NCBI GenBank assembly: GCA_034505235.1
Contig: JAPDQY010000021.1
Span: forward strand, 1 to 48,288
Reading direction: 5' to 3'
Origin: Coneutiohabitans thermophilus
GTDB taxonomy: Bacteria > Zhuqueibacterota > Zhuqueibacteria > Zhuqueibacterales > Zhuqueibacteraceae
DNA length: 48,288 bases
Shown here: positions 1-8,093 of the stretch, one piece after another
How positions within the stretch are numbered: position 1 is the first letter of the stretch
Layout: every line of letters begins with the position of its first letter
Made by a program: the position numbers and the translations under genes
Notes under the pieces: model-generated
Seen by the model: only the letters and a program-made list of their open reading frames with translations
Database searches by the model: none
What the model was told of the DNA's origin: nothing

Positions 1-2359
1 CAATGAGCGCGGCGAGCGACTGGCCAATGCCGCCGGTTTTGGAATCCTCGTGCACAATCAGCACGCGATTGGTGTGCCGCACGCATGCGAGAATGGCCTC
101 CCGGTCGAGCGGTTGCAGCGAACGCAAATCCAGCACCTGGCAGGCAATGCCGTCGTTTTCGGCAAGTGCCTGTGCCGCGGCGAGGCAGCGATGCACATAA
201 GCGCCGTAAGTGATCATGGTCAAATCATCGCCGGCGCGTTTGAGATGCGCGCTGCCGATCGCGATCAATTCTTCGGCATCGGCAGGGGGCAACTGCTGTT
301 TGATCGCGGCCAGGCGATAGAGTGCAATGTGTTCGAGAAAGAGCACGGGATTGTCATCGCGAATGGCCGCTTTGAGCAGACCTTTGGCCTCGCGCGGGGT
401 GGAGGGGCAAACGATCTTCAGGCCGGGTGTGCGGTAAAACCAGGGCTCGGTGTTTTGTGAATGATACGGCCCGGCGTTGCGCAACCCGCCCCACGGCAGG
501 CGCACGGTCATGGGCACGGGCTGGCCCCAGCGATAGAAGATCTTGGCCGCGTTGTTCACGAGTTGATTGAATCCGCTCGCCACGAAATCATTGAACTGCA
601 TTTCCGCGACCGGCCGTTTGCCCGCCAGTGCCGCACCGGTGGCGCAGGCGATAATTGCCGCCTCTGCCAGCGGTGTGTTGATCATGCGATCGCCGAACTC
701 CGCCAGCAGGGGTTTGAGAATGACGAAGGCATTGCCATAATTGCCGCCGACATCCTCCCCCAGCAGAAAAACCTCGGGATCGCGCCGCAGCTCTTCCTCC
801 AGCGCTTCGACAATCGCCTGCCAGAAGGTTTTGCCGTTGGGATCGAACTGCACGCCGGCAGCTTCCGTTGGCCGCCAGGATTGTGTCATCCGAACCGGCT
901 CGCGCTCGCCGGCCAGTGGCAGGCGGTGTTGCTGCCATTTGCCATCCGTCACCACGGGATGTCCGGCGAGACTGGCGGCCGGCCACGGCGCCGCAATCAC
1001 CTGCTGCGCCGCCGCCTCGATTTCCGCTGCAATCGCCGCGATCATTTGCTGCAATTGCACGGCATCCAGCACGCCTTCCGCGAGCAGGCGTTGCTGATAA
1101 AGCTTGACGGGATCCCTGTGATACCAGAATTCATACTTCTGCGCATCCACATAGCCGCCGCTGATTTTAGCGGGCGGCACATACTCCAAAAACTGCTCGG
1201 GTTCCCTGCCGAAGTAAAGCATGTCGTCGTGATGCGCGTGGCCGCACATGCGCATGGTCACCAGCTCGACCAGCACCGGGCCTTCGCCGCGGCGGCAGCA
1301 GGCGGCGGCTTCGGTGACCGCGGCACACACCGCTTCCGGATCGGTGCCGTCGATCGTGAGGCCGCGCAGGCCATAACCAATCGCCTTTTGCGCGAAGTTG
1401 AACGCGGCACATTGTTCCCACACCGGCGTGGAAAGCGCGGTTTGATTGTTTTGCACGAGGAACACAATCGGCAGTTTCTGCACGGCGGCGAAGTTGATGA
1501 CCTCATGCCATTCACCCGCGGAAGTGCCGCCCTCGCCGATGCAGGTGACGACGATGCGTCCGCTGCCGCGCAGGGCAAAGCCGAGGCCGCAGGCCGAACC
1601 GGAGCTGATGGTGATCGGCGCTGCAGGCGGGAGGATGCCGCAGGTGAAATCGCCAATGTGCAGGTCTTTGCCGTTGGTCGGCTTGCCGGTTTTGCCCATT
1701 TGTGCCGCCATCACGTCGTAGGGCTGCTGGCCCATGGCAAGCGCCAGGCCCAGGTCGCGAATCATCGGTGCGACATAATCGCCGAGGTAGCGGCCGCCCT
1801 GCTGGAATTGGGGTCCGCGCCGCAGCCGCAGCGCCGCAGCGTAAATCGCCTCCTGGCCCATCGAGCGAAAGCCCTTGCCTTGAAAGGGCAGACCGCCCGG
1901 CAGCTTCACTTCGCCGTTGGTGAAGAGTTTTTTCAACCGGGCATCGAGATGGCGCGTGCGCAGCATGCCGGCCAGGATTTCGAGCTTCTCGGTTTTGGTG
2001 AGGGATTGCCGCAGCGCTGCGCGTGCAAATGCCGCGCGCAGCTCCTGCAGCAGCCGCCCGCTGAAATATTCATGCAGCCGCTGGCAGCTCACCGTGGGAT
2101 AGGCTTCCACATTGCCGGCTGTGGCGCCAAGCTGTACCAGCCGCCGGCGTACTTGCTCGAGATAGCGCTGCTCGCATTGCGTCACTTGCGCGGGTGACAA
2201 AGTCACGGGAAAATCGGCAATGCTGGTGCGCCAGCACGCCGCCAACTCGGCTTGCAACAATGGCGCCGCCTGGGCAACGGTGGCCGTCACTTCCTTTTCC
2301 AAAACGGACAGGGGCAGATTCGTCTCTGTGGCGCCTGGCGCACTCGACTCGAGAAGCAT
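1..2359 (-). CDS. 2-oxoacid dehydrogenase E1, fused alpha and beta subunits (3' end outside window)
   Basis: Thiamine-diphosphate E1 component that decarboxylates a 2-oxoacid (branched-chain or pyruvate type) and passes the acyl group to lipoyl-E2. ATG at 2359 follows an AAGGAAG site; at least 786 codons remain open to the window edge. Residues 1 to about 140 are an extension unlike standard E1. The alpha part follows, with GDYVAPMIRDLG and the ThDP loop GEGGTSAGEWHE (Gly-Glu-Gly at 275-277, where many E1s have GDG) ending in VQNN about 30 residues later. The beta part starts near residue 495, with LGEDVGGNYG, INTPLAEAAI and the C-terminal transketolase region. Both parts lie in one unbroken frame, so this is a true fusion. 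No E2 or E3 gene lies upstream in the window; they may lie beyond position 1. Substrate choice is not decidable from sequence alone. Confidence 0.92.
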   Translation of the reverse strand, partial: MLLESSAPGATETNLPLSVLEKEVTATVAQAAPLLQAELAACWRTSIADFPVTLSPAQVTQCEQRYLEQVRRRLVQLGATAGNVEAYPTVSCQRLHEYFSGRLLQELRAAFARAALRQSLTKTEKLEILAGMLRTRHLDARLKKLFTNGEVKLPGGLPFQGKGFRSMGQEAIYAAALRLRRGPQFQQGGRYLGDYVAPMIRDLGLALAMGQQPYDVMAAQMGKTGKPTNGKDLHIGDFTCGILPPAAPITISSGSACGLGFALRGSGRIVVTCIGEGGTSAGEWHEVINFAAVQKLPIVFLVQNNQTALSTPVWEQCAAFNFAQKAIGYGLRGLTIDGTDPEAVCAAVTEAAACCRRGEGPVLVELVTMRMCGHAHHDDMLYFGREPEQFLEYVPPAKISGGYVDAQKYEFWYHRDPVKLYQQRLLAEGVLDAVQLQQMIAAIAAEIEAAAQQVIAAPWPAASLAGHPVVTDGKWQQHRLPLAGEREPVRMTQSWRPTEAAGVQFDPNGKTFWQAIVEALEEELRRDPEVFLLGEDVGGNYGNAFVILKPLLAEFGDRMINTPLAEAAIIACATGAALAGKRPVAEMQFNDFVASGFNQLVNNAAKIFYRWGQPVPMTVRLPWGGLRNAGPYHSQNTEPWFYRTPGLKIVCPSTPREAKGLLKAAIRDDNPVLFLEHIALYRLAAIKQQLPPADAEELIAIGSAHLKRAGDDLTMITYGAYVHRCLAAAQALAENDGIACQVLDLRSLQPLDREAILACVRHTNRVLIVHEDSKTGGIGQSLAALI

Positions 2360-2672
2360 TGCTGCGCTTCCTTAAAACGAGTTGGGTTGATACCGGGTCA
2401 GAGGAGCAACGAGGCATGCGGCCAGCTTGAACCCTGGAAGTCAGCCGTTGCCGTGAGGTTGGAGACGCCGGCAGGAGGAACAGTCGTGCCCGGCTTTGGG
2501 GTGCAACGAATCAGGCAATATTCGGAGGCCGGTGCATTCCCTGTGTTTTCACAGCCATTTCTGTCACAGCAGGTACCACTACAATGTTTTGGTCGCGCGG
2601 CTTCGTGCAAAGGCGGAGAACCGTTCTTTGCCGCGTTTCGTCTCCGCCTTTGCGTGTGTTCTGCTGGTGGTG
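2360..2672. other. intergenic, no gene seen
   Basis: About 310 bases between the E1 start and the aldolase-like gene end, both on the minus strand. Small frames here have no family resemblance and no ribosome site. I see no convincing promoter or terminator, although a promoter for the E1 gene should lie in this stretch. Confidence 0.6.
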
Positions 2673-3596
2673 TCAGGCCTGCGCCCTGGTAAACAAATCA
2701 ACCAGGCCTTTGTAGTTGTTGGCCACCATGTTGACCGCGTCTTCCCGGCCGTGTTTGTTGTTCTTCAGGCCTTCCAGCGCATCCCAGAACACGGTGCGGC
2801 CCACGGCAAAGCCGATCACCCCCTCGACCTTGGCCCCTTCGCGCAACCAGTGATTCACCTTTTCCGCATTTTCGCCACGGCCGAGCACAATCATGCCGAC
2901 TTGTTTGCGGCCCTGGCTGCGCGCCTGCGCCACGATCGCCTTGTAATCATCCGCGTGCTCCAGGCCCTCGAGCTTCCACACGTCCGGCTCGATGCCGGCG
3001 GCCTGCAACTCCGCGATCGCCTTTTCCATCAAGCCGGGGCGCATCGCCGTGTCGAACTTTTTCTTGTCGCCGCCGAGTTTCTCCAATTGCGCTGCGGTGG
3101 CCGGCACCAGCAGCTCGAACATGAATTTCTTGTTGTGGCTGTGGCAGTAATCACTCAATCTCGCAAGGCGCTCAGCCTGGCGCCGGTTCATCGCGGCATC
3201 CTCTTCGACATTGTAGCGCACCAGCACCTTCACGAAAGTGGGATTGAACTGTTCAATGTGGGCGGCAAACTGCTCGCCGTATTCGAAGTCGAATTCATCC
3301 TGCCCGCTTTTCTCGGCCGGCATCGCGACCTTGATGCCCTTGCCGAGGGCATCGCGTGCACAGTCGGCACCGAATTGCTCGTCAACCAGAATGGCAGCCT
3401 TGTCCTTCGGCACGCCCATCGCCAGCGCCTTCAGGAAGCCCTCGTACACCACGGTTTTATAGGAGGCGATCATCCTGGTTTCATCCGCGGTCGGCTGGCG
3501 GCCCTTGATGCCGAACATTTTCGCCTGAAACGAGCCGCGGTGATCGAACGGCATGACAAACAACGTGTCGGGATAGCCCAAATGTGACAATGCCAT
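2673..3596 (-). CDS. DUF2090 / IolC C-terminal-like aldolase protein
   Basis: 307 residues. Resembles the C-terminal half (DUF2090) of IolC-type 5-dehydro-2-deoxygluconokinases, an aldolase-like TIM-barrel domain, here without the PfkB kinase half. Visible segments are VMPFDHRGSF near residue 13, ILVDEQFGADCA, AMPAEKSGQDEFDFEYG, the VLVRYNVEEDA strand, KFMFELLVPAT, WKLEGLE and VIGFAVGRTVFWDAL near the C terminus. The ATG at 3596 is chosen because AAGGAGA sits 5 nt upstream; the frame stays open further upstream, but that part has no ribosome site. A role as a 2-deoxy-5-keto-gluconate-6-phosphate or related ketose-phosphate aldolase is inferred from the family. No other inositol genes are nearby, so the physiological substrate is uncertain. 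Confidence 0.85.
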   Translation of the reverse strand: MALSHLGYPDTLFVMPFDHRGSFQAKMFGIKGRQPTADETRMIASYKTVVYEGFLKALAMGVPKDKAAILVDEQFGADCARDALGKGIKVAMPAEKSGQDEFDFEYGEQFAAHIEQFNPTFVKVLVRYNVEEDAAMNRRQAERLARLSDYCHSHNKKFMFELLVPATAAQLEKLGGDKKKFDTAMRPGLMEKAIAELQAAGIEPDVWKLEGLEHADDYKAIVAQARSQGRKQVGMIVLGRGENAEKVNHWLREGAKVEGVIGFAVGRTVFWDALEGLKNNKHGREDAVNMVANNYKGLVDLFTRAQA

Positions 3597-3817
3597 GGCA
3601 GTCTCCTTGCGCTTGGTTCTGCAGTCAGGTGGTAGGGGGGTGAGCGGCAGCATGAGCTGCCGTCCGGTTGACCCTCACGCCGGACGGGTGCAGCAAAAAT
3701 TGCGGCCGAACGCAATTGCAGACATTCGCTTTTGCCTCATTTTTTGCGTGGGCCAAAATAATCAGTTTTGCGGACTCTTGCAAGGCTGTTTTCGGCAGGA
3801 CAGTGGCTGGCGTACTA

Positions 3818-3897
3818 CCTCAGTTATGTGGGAGCAGGAGCACAGACATCTTGTCTTCATGCAGGGATGCCGGCGCTACTGCACACGTTACGAAAGG
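3818..3897 (+). repeat. dispersed ~77-bp repeat, copy A
   Basis: Begins CCTCAGTTATGTGGGAGCAG and contains the near-palindrome AGACATCTTGTCT (3844-3856), then a GCAGGGATGCCGGCG segment and a CACACGTTACG end that is roughly the inverse of the start. The same order of blocks occurs at 47643-47717 and, inverted, at 46018-46094. Non-coding. Confidence 0.7.
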
Positions 3898-3993
3898 ATT
3901 ACCGGCCGGCTGAGAAAACGCTTGCGGTTTTGCCCCGGCGATCCTAGTTTAGCGACTGCCTGCCGAAAAATCATCGTGGCCGCGAAACTTGCA

Positions 3994-4012
3994 GCGCAGG
4001 CATCCTGTCTGC
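3994..4012. repeat. partial repeat core, copy B
   Basis: GCGCAGGCATCCTGTCTGC resembles the core of the dispersed repeat; AGGCATCCTGTCT matches AGACATCTTGTCT of copy A at 11 of 13 positions. Only the core is present. It lies about 100 bases downstream of copy A and just before the DUF62 gene. Confidence 0.45.
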
Positions 4013-4055
4013 ATGCATGAATGAAACTCTCGTGCCTGTGAGGGAGCCCTCTGGC

Positions 4056-4961
4056 ATGATGCAACCGTGGTATGCGTTTTTTTTGAGTGCGGTGGTGCAC
4101 GCCGTCTGCTGGGCGCAGCCCGCGCTGGTTTTCCAAAGTGATTTCGGTCTGCGTGATGGCGCCGTCGCCAGCATGAAGGGCGTGGCGTTCCGTGTGCACC
4201 CGAAGCTCGCCATGTTCGACCTGACCCACGAGATTCCCGCCTTCAACATTTGGGAAGCGGCGCTGCGTCTGCAGGAAACCGCGCCCCACTGGCCGGCCGG
4301 AACCGTGTTCGTCTCGGTGGTGGATCCCGGCGTGGGCACCGACCGCAAAGCGGTGGTGCTCAAGACCAGGACCGGGCACTACTTCGTCACGCCGGACAAC
4401 GGCACGCTCACTTTTGTCGCGGAGAGCATGGGTATTGCCGCACTGCGCGAGATCGATGAGAATCGCCATCGCCTGCCCGGCTCACGCGACTCCCACACCT
4501 TTCACGGCCGGGATGTGTACGCCTTCACCGCGGCGCGGCTGGCGGCCGGCCTCATCTCTTTTGAACAAGTCGGACCCGCGCTCCCGCCGCACGTCGTCGT
4601 CATTCCCCACCAGAAAGCAGTCTTCGAGCAAGGCGCGTTGCTGGGCACCATTCCCATCCTGGACGTGCAGTACGGCAACCTCTGGACCAACATTGATCAG
4701 GCGACCTTTGCCAGGCTGGGGGTGCAGCCCGGCGAGCGTTGCCGTGTCGCCATCACCCACCAGGACCGGCCGGTTTTCGCGGGGGAGATGCCCTATGTTC
4801 GAACCTTCGGCGAGGTGCCGGTCGGCCAGCCGCTGCTTTATCTCAACAGCCAGCTGCAAGTGGCCCTGGCGATCAATCAGGACAGTTTTGCCGCGCGGCA
4901 CAAAATCGGCTCCGGTCCGGACTGGCGCATACGCATTCAGAAAGCGCAGCCTGCCGAATGA
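4056..4961 (+). CDS. DUF62-family SAM hydrolase / hydroxide adenosyltransferase relative, exported
   Basis: 301 residues. The family (SAM hydroxide adenosyltransferases and the fluorinase/chlorinase relatives) cleaves S-adenosylmethionine to adenosine and methionine, or adds halide. Signatures: QSDFGLRDGAVASMKGV near residue 25, DLTHEIPAFN, VVDPGVGTDRKAVV (conserved Asp and Arg), VTPDNGTL, and HTFHGRDVYAFTAARLAAG (conserved His); these carry the water-activating Asp-Arg-His set. ATG 4056 is chosen over in-frame ATG 4017 because GAGGGA precedes it. Either start leaves a hydrophobic segment ending in CWAQ, which looks like a Sec signal peptide; that is odd for an enzyme whose known substrate is cytoplasmic. 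The stop overlaps the ABC exporter start (ATGA), so the two are probably co-translated. Confidence 0.9.
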   Translation: MMQPWYAFFLSAVVHAVCWAQPALVFQSDFGLRDGAVASMKGVAFRVHPKLAMFDLTHEIPAFNIWEAALRLQETAPHWPAGTVFVSVVDPGVGTDRKAVVLKTRTGHYFVTPDNGTLTFVAESMGIAALREIDENRHRLPGSRDSHTFHGRDVYAFTAARLAAGLISFEQVGPALPPHVVVIPHQKAVFEQGALLGTIPILDVQYGNLWTNIDQATFARLGVQPGERCRVAITHQDRPVFAGEMPYVRTFGEVPVGQPLLYLNSQLQVALAINQDSFAARHKIGSGPDWRIRIQKAQPAE

Positions 4962-6874
4962 AGAATATGCCGCGCGCGGTTCAACTGCTCAAACGCCCGC
5001 TGCGTTGGTTGTGGGAGGGCCTGCTGGCCTTTCGTCGCAAACTGCAGCCGCCACAACATCGCGATGAACCTCCCGTCCCCCTGCGGGAACGCTTCAAAGC
5101 GCTGGGCAATCTGCCCCAGCTTTTTTTGTTGATTTGGCAGACCAGCCCGCCGCTCACGCTCGCCAGCATGGTGCTGCGCGTGGTGCGCGCCGCCGTGCCA
5201 CTGGCCACCCTCTATATCGGCAAGCTCATCATCGATGAAGTGGTGCATCTGACACAACTTCCCCCGCCGCGCGCGCTCGATTATTTGTGGAAGCTGGTCG
5301 CCATCGAATTCGGCATCATCTTCGTGTCGGACATTCTGAATCGGGCGCTGGCGCTGGTGGACAGCATGCTCGGCGATCTTTTCTCCAACCAAACCTCCGT
5401 GCGGTTGATGCGGCATGCCGCGGCGCTCGATCTGGATTATTTCGAAGACGCCTCCTTCTATGACAAGTTGGAGCGGGCACGCCGCCAGACCGCCGGCCGC
5501 ATGGCGTTGATGTCACAGGTGCTCGAGCAGGCCCAGGACGTCATCACCATGATGTTTCTTTCAGTCGGCCTGGTGGCGTTCAATCCCTGGTTGATTCTGC
5601 TGTTGATGGTGACGCTGATTCCGGCGCTGCTGGGCGAATCGCATTTCAATGCGCGCAGTTATTCATTGATGTACAGTTGGACCCCCGAGCGCCGCCAGCT
5701 CGACTATCTGCGCTACACCGGTGCCAGCGATGAAACCGCCAAGGAGGTCAAAATTTTCGGTCTGGCGGATTTTCTCACCGAACGTTATCGCGAGCTGGCC
5801 GATCGCTATTACCGCGCCAACCGCGCGCTCGCGGTGCGCCGCGCGGGCTGGGGCACGCTGCTCGCCATGGTGGCGAGTGTGGGCTATTATGGTGCCTACA
5901 TCTTCATCATCATGCGCACCGTGGGCGGCCAGCTCTCCCTGGGCGACATGACTTTTCTGGCGGGTTCGTTTGCGCGTCTGCGCGGCCTGCTGCAAAGTCT
6001 GATTCAACGTTTCTCCACTGTTGCCGAGGGCGCACTCTATCTGCGCGATTTGTTCGACTTTTTCGCGCTGCAACCGCGCATCGTTTCCCGGCCGAAGGCA
6101 CGGCCCTTTCCACGCCCGATCCGGGAGGGCTTCACGTTCGAGAATGTCGGATTCAAATATCCCAACAGTGCGCGCTGGGCCAACCGTCATTTGTCCTTCA
6201 CCTTGCGGGCGGGGGAGAAGCTGGCGCTGGTGGGGGAGAATGGCGCGGGCAAAACCACGCTCGCCAAGCTGCTGGCGCGTCTGTATGACCCCACGGAAGG
6301 CCGCATCCTGCTGGATGGCCATGATCTGCGCGACTATGATTTGGAAGACTTGCGGCGGGAAATCGGGGTGATCTTTCAGGATTTCGTGCATTACCATTTC
6401 ACGGCGGCGGAAAATATTGCCGTCGGCCGCATCGAAGCTCGTGACGATCGCGCGCGCATCGCGCAGGCGGCGGCGCGCAGTCTGGCCAATACCGTCATCG
6501 CCAAGCTGCCGCAGGGTTACGAACAGATCGTCGGCCGGCGCTTCGATGGCGGGGTGGAACTCTCCGGCGGCGAATGGCAGAAAATGGCGCTGGCGCGCGC
6601 CTACATGCGCGAGGCGCAATTGCTCATTCTCGACGAGCCCACCGCCGCGCTCGACGCCCGCGCCGAGCATGAAGTCTTTCAGCGCTTCGCGGATTTGACC
6701 CGCGGCAAATCAGCGGTGCTGATCTCACACCGCTTCTCCACCGTGCGCATGGCGGACCGCATCCTCGTGCTCGACAACGGCGAACTGCTGGAGTTGGGCA
6801 CGCACGAGGAACTGCTGCGCCAGAACGGCCGCTATGCCGAGTTGTTCCGGCTGCAAGCCGCCGGGTATCAATGA
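4958..6874 (+). CDS. ABC exporter, fused permease and ATPase
   Basis: 638 residues, a homodimer-type half exporter (MsbA/HlyB-like). An N-terminal cytoplasmic stretch of about 55 residues precedes an ABC-TM type 1 domain (roughly 60-370) with several membrane helices. The ATPase follows, with Walker A GENGAGKTT at 426-434, a Q-loop in VIFQDFVHYHF, signature LSGGEWQ from 535, Walker B LLILDEPT at 555-562 and the H-loop in LISHRFSTVR. The start overlaps the DUF62 stop in an ATGA, which decides the start and implies a bicistronic operon. The exported substrate cannot be read from the sequence; a lipid, peptide or drug is equally possible. Confidence 0.93.
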   Translation: MKNMPRAVQLLKRPLRWLWEGLLAFRRKLQPPQHRDEPPVPLRERFKALGNLPQLFLLIWQTSPPLTLASMVLRVVRAAVPLATLYIGKLIIDEVVHLTQLPPPRALDYLWKLVAIEFGIIFVSDILNRALALVDSMLGDLFSNQTSVRLMRHAAALDLDYFEDASFYDKLERARRQTAGRMALMSQVLEQAQDVITMMFLSVGLVAFNPWLILLLMVTLIPALLGESHFNARSYSLMYSWTPERRQLDYLRYTGASDETAKEVKIFGLADFLTERYRELADRYYRANRALAVRRAGWGTLLAMVASVGYYGAYIFIIMRTVGGQLSLGDMTFLAGSFARLRGLLQSLIQRFSTVAEGALYLRDLFDFFALQPRIVSRPKARPFPRPIREGFTFENVGFKYPNSARWANRHLSFTLRAGEKLALVGENGAGKTTLAKLLARLYDPTEGRILLDGHDLRDYDLEDLRREIGVIFQDFVHYHFTAAENIAVGRIEARDDRARIAQAAARSLANTVIAKLPQGYEQIVGRRFDGGVELSGGEWQKMALARAYMREAQLLILDEPTAALDARAEHEVFQRFADLTRGKSAVLISHRFSTVRMADRILVLDNGELLELGTHEELLRQNGRYAELFRLQAAGYQ

Positions 6875-6881
6875 CACAGCC

Positions 6882-6920
6882 GGCCGCGCTTTTCGTCCGC
6901 TGCCGTCTCACAGCGCGGCC
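6882..6920. terminator. possible bidirectional hairpin between convergent genes
   Basis: GGCCGCGC (6882-6889) and GCGCGGCC (6913-6920) form an 8-bp perfect inverted repeat around a 23-nt loop, between the ABC exporter stop and the isocitrate dehydrogenase stop (the right arm overlaps its last codons). There is no clear U-tract, so intrinsic termination is uncertain. Confidence 0.4.
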
Positions 6921-7921
6921 ACAATCGCCGCCGCCATTTCCGCCGTGCTCACCGGCGTCTGGCGGTTGAGATCGGGGGTGACGGCTTTGCCCTCCCGGAT
7001 CACGCGGCGCACCGCCTGCTCGATGCGCCGTGCCGCCTGATATTCACCGAGATGATCCAGCATCATGACACCGGCCATGATCACCGCGGTGGGATTGGCG
7101 AGGTTTTTGCCGGCGAGATCGGGTGCGCTGCCATGCACCGCCTCGAAAATCGCTGCATCCCGCCCGATGTTCGCACCGGCGGTCAGACCCAGCCCGCCCA
7201 CCAGGCCGGCGGCCAGATCCGAAAGAATATCGCCGAAAAGATTGGTGGTGACGATGACATCGAAGGCGGCGGGAGTCATCACCATTTGCATGGCACAGGC
7301 GTCGATGATCTTGTCATTGAACTCGAGGTCGGGATACATGTGCGCCAGGGCGCGGCCGATCTCCAGAAACATGCCGGTGGTGCATTTCAGGATGTTGGCT
7401 TTGTGCACCAGCGTCACGCGCCGGCGCTTGTGGTGGCGCGCATATTCGAAGGCATACCGCAAAATCTTCTCCGAGCCGCTGCGCGTGATCAGCGCCGTGC
7501 TCTCCGCCGCGATGTGGACGCCGTCCGCGGTGATGAAATGCTCGATGCCGGAATACAAACCCTCCGTGTTTTCGCGAATGATCACCAGGTCGACGTCGGG
7601 ATGGATTGCCCGGGTGCCTGCGAATGACACCGCCGGCCGCACATTGGCATACAGCTTGAATTCCTGGCGCAGCGCCACATTGACGCTGCGATAGCCCCCA
7701 CCCACCGGCGTGGTCAGGGGCCCTTTCAAGGCCACGCGTGTTTGCCGCAGGGAAGCCAGGGTGGACTCCGGGATCGGAGTGCCGCATTGCTCGACCGCCG
7801 CCATGCCGGCGAGCTGGCGATCCCATTCGATTTTCACACCCGCGGCTTCCAGCACCATGACCGCCGCCTCAATGATGGCCGGCCCAATACCGTCACCTGG
7901 AATCAAAGTCACCTTGTGCAC
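6908..7921 (-). CDS. NAD-type isocitrate dehydrogenase (isocitrate/isopropylmalate family)
   Basis: 337 residues, the length of NAD-IDH/IPMDH family enzymes. It oxidatively decarboxylates isocitrate to 2-oxoglutarate in the cytoplasm. Seen: LIPGDGIGP at the N terminus, KGPLTTPVGGGYRSVNVALR and LYANVRP (isocitrate-binding loop of the NAD-IDH type), IIRENTEGLYSGIEH, KANILKCTTGMF, and the metal/cofactor signature NLFGDILSDLAAG with EAVHGSAPDLAG. The TTPVGGGYRS loop argues for IDH over LeuB. The start is GTG at 7921 because AAAGGAAG lies a few bases upstream and the reading begins directly with the beta-strand before LIPGDGIGP. It is divergent from the ATP-grasp gene and convergent with the ABC exporter. 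Confidence 0.92.
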   Translation of the reverse strand: MHKVTLIPGDGIGPAIIEAAVMVLEAAGVKIEWDRQLAGMAAVEQCGTPIPESTLASLRQTRVALKGPLTTPVGGGYRSVNVALRQEFKLYANVRPAVSFAGTRAIHPDVDLVIIRENTEGLYSGIEHFITADGVHIAAESTALITRSGSEKILRYAFEYARHHKRRRVTLVHKANILKCTTGMFLEIGRALAHMYPDLEFNDKIIDACAMQMVMTPAAFDVIVTTNLFGDILSDLAAGLVGGLGLTAGANIGRDAAIFEAVHGSAPDLAGKNLANPTAVIMAGVMMLDHLGEYQAARRIEQAVRRVIREGKAVTPDLNRQTPVSTAEMAAAIVAAL

Positions 7922-8019
7922 CGCTCTTCCTTTCCGGATGAAGTGAATCGTGGTTTTTGAAAAACACCGCGGAATTTGTGAACTATTCTGATGATTTCAA
8001 ACGAAAAAGTCCGGTGCGC

Positions 8020-8048
8020 TTGACAATCCCCGGAAAATCCGGTATTAT
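8020..8048 (+). promoter_or_regulatory. sigma-70-type promoter of the ATP-grasp gene
   Basis: TTGACA (8020-8025) and TATTAT (8043-8048) with a 17-bp spacer, about 45 bases before the ATG at 8094. The -35 box is a perfect match and the -10 differs at one base. The spacer contains the palindrome CCGGAAAATCCGG at 8030-8042. Confidence 0.8.
8030..8042. promoter_or_regulatory. candidate operator in promoter spacer
   Basis: CCGGA-AAA-TCCGG is a perfect 5-bp inverted repeat lying entirely between the -35 and -10 boxes. A dimeric repressor or a MerR-type activator commonly binds in this position. No regulator gene is adjacent. Confidence 0.4.
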
Positions 8049-8093
8049 GCCACCATGCCAAAGATGTGACATTCAAGCAGCGGAGAGGGAACC

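Larger units (their letters stand above)
3597..4055. other. divergent intergenic region with repeat copies
   Basis: Separates the minus-strand DUF2090 gene from the plus-strand DUF62 gene. No gene is seen. It holds one full and one partial copy of the dispersed repeat listed separately. Promoters for both genes should lie here, but I could not identify a good -35/-10 pair. Confidence 0.6.

Noticed and set aside
461..2197. 578-codon open frame on the plus strand
   Set aside because: Antisense to the clearly recognisable E1 fusion; composition is that of a shadow frame.
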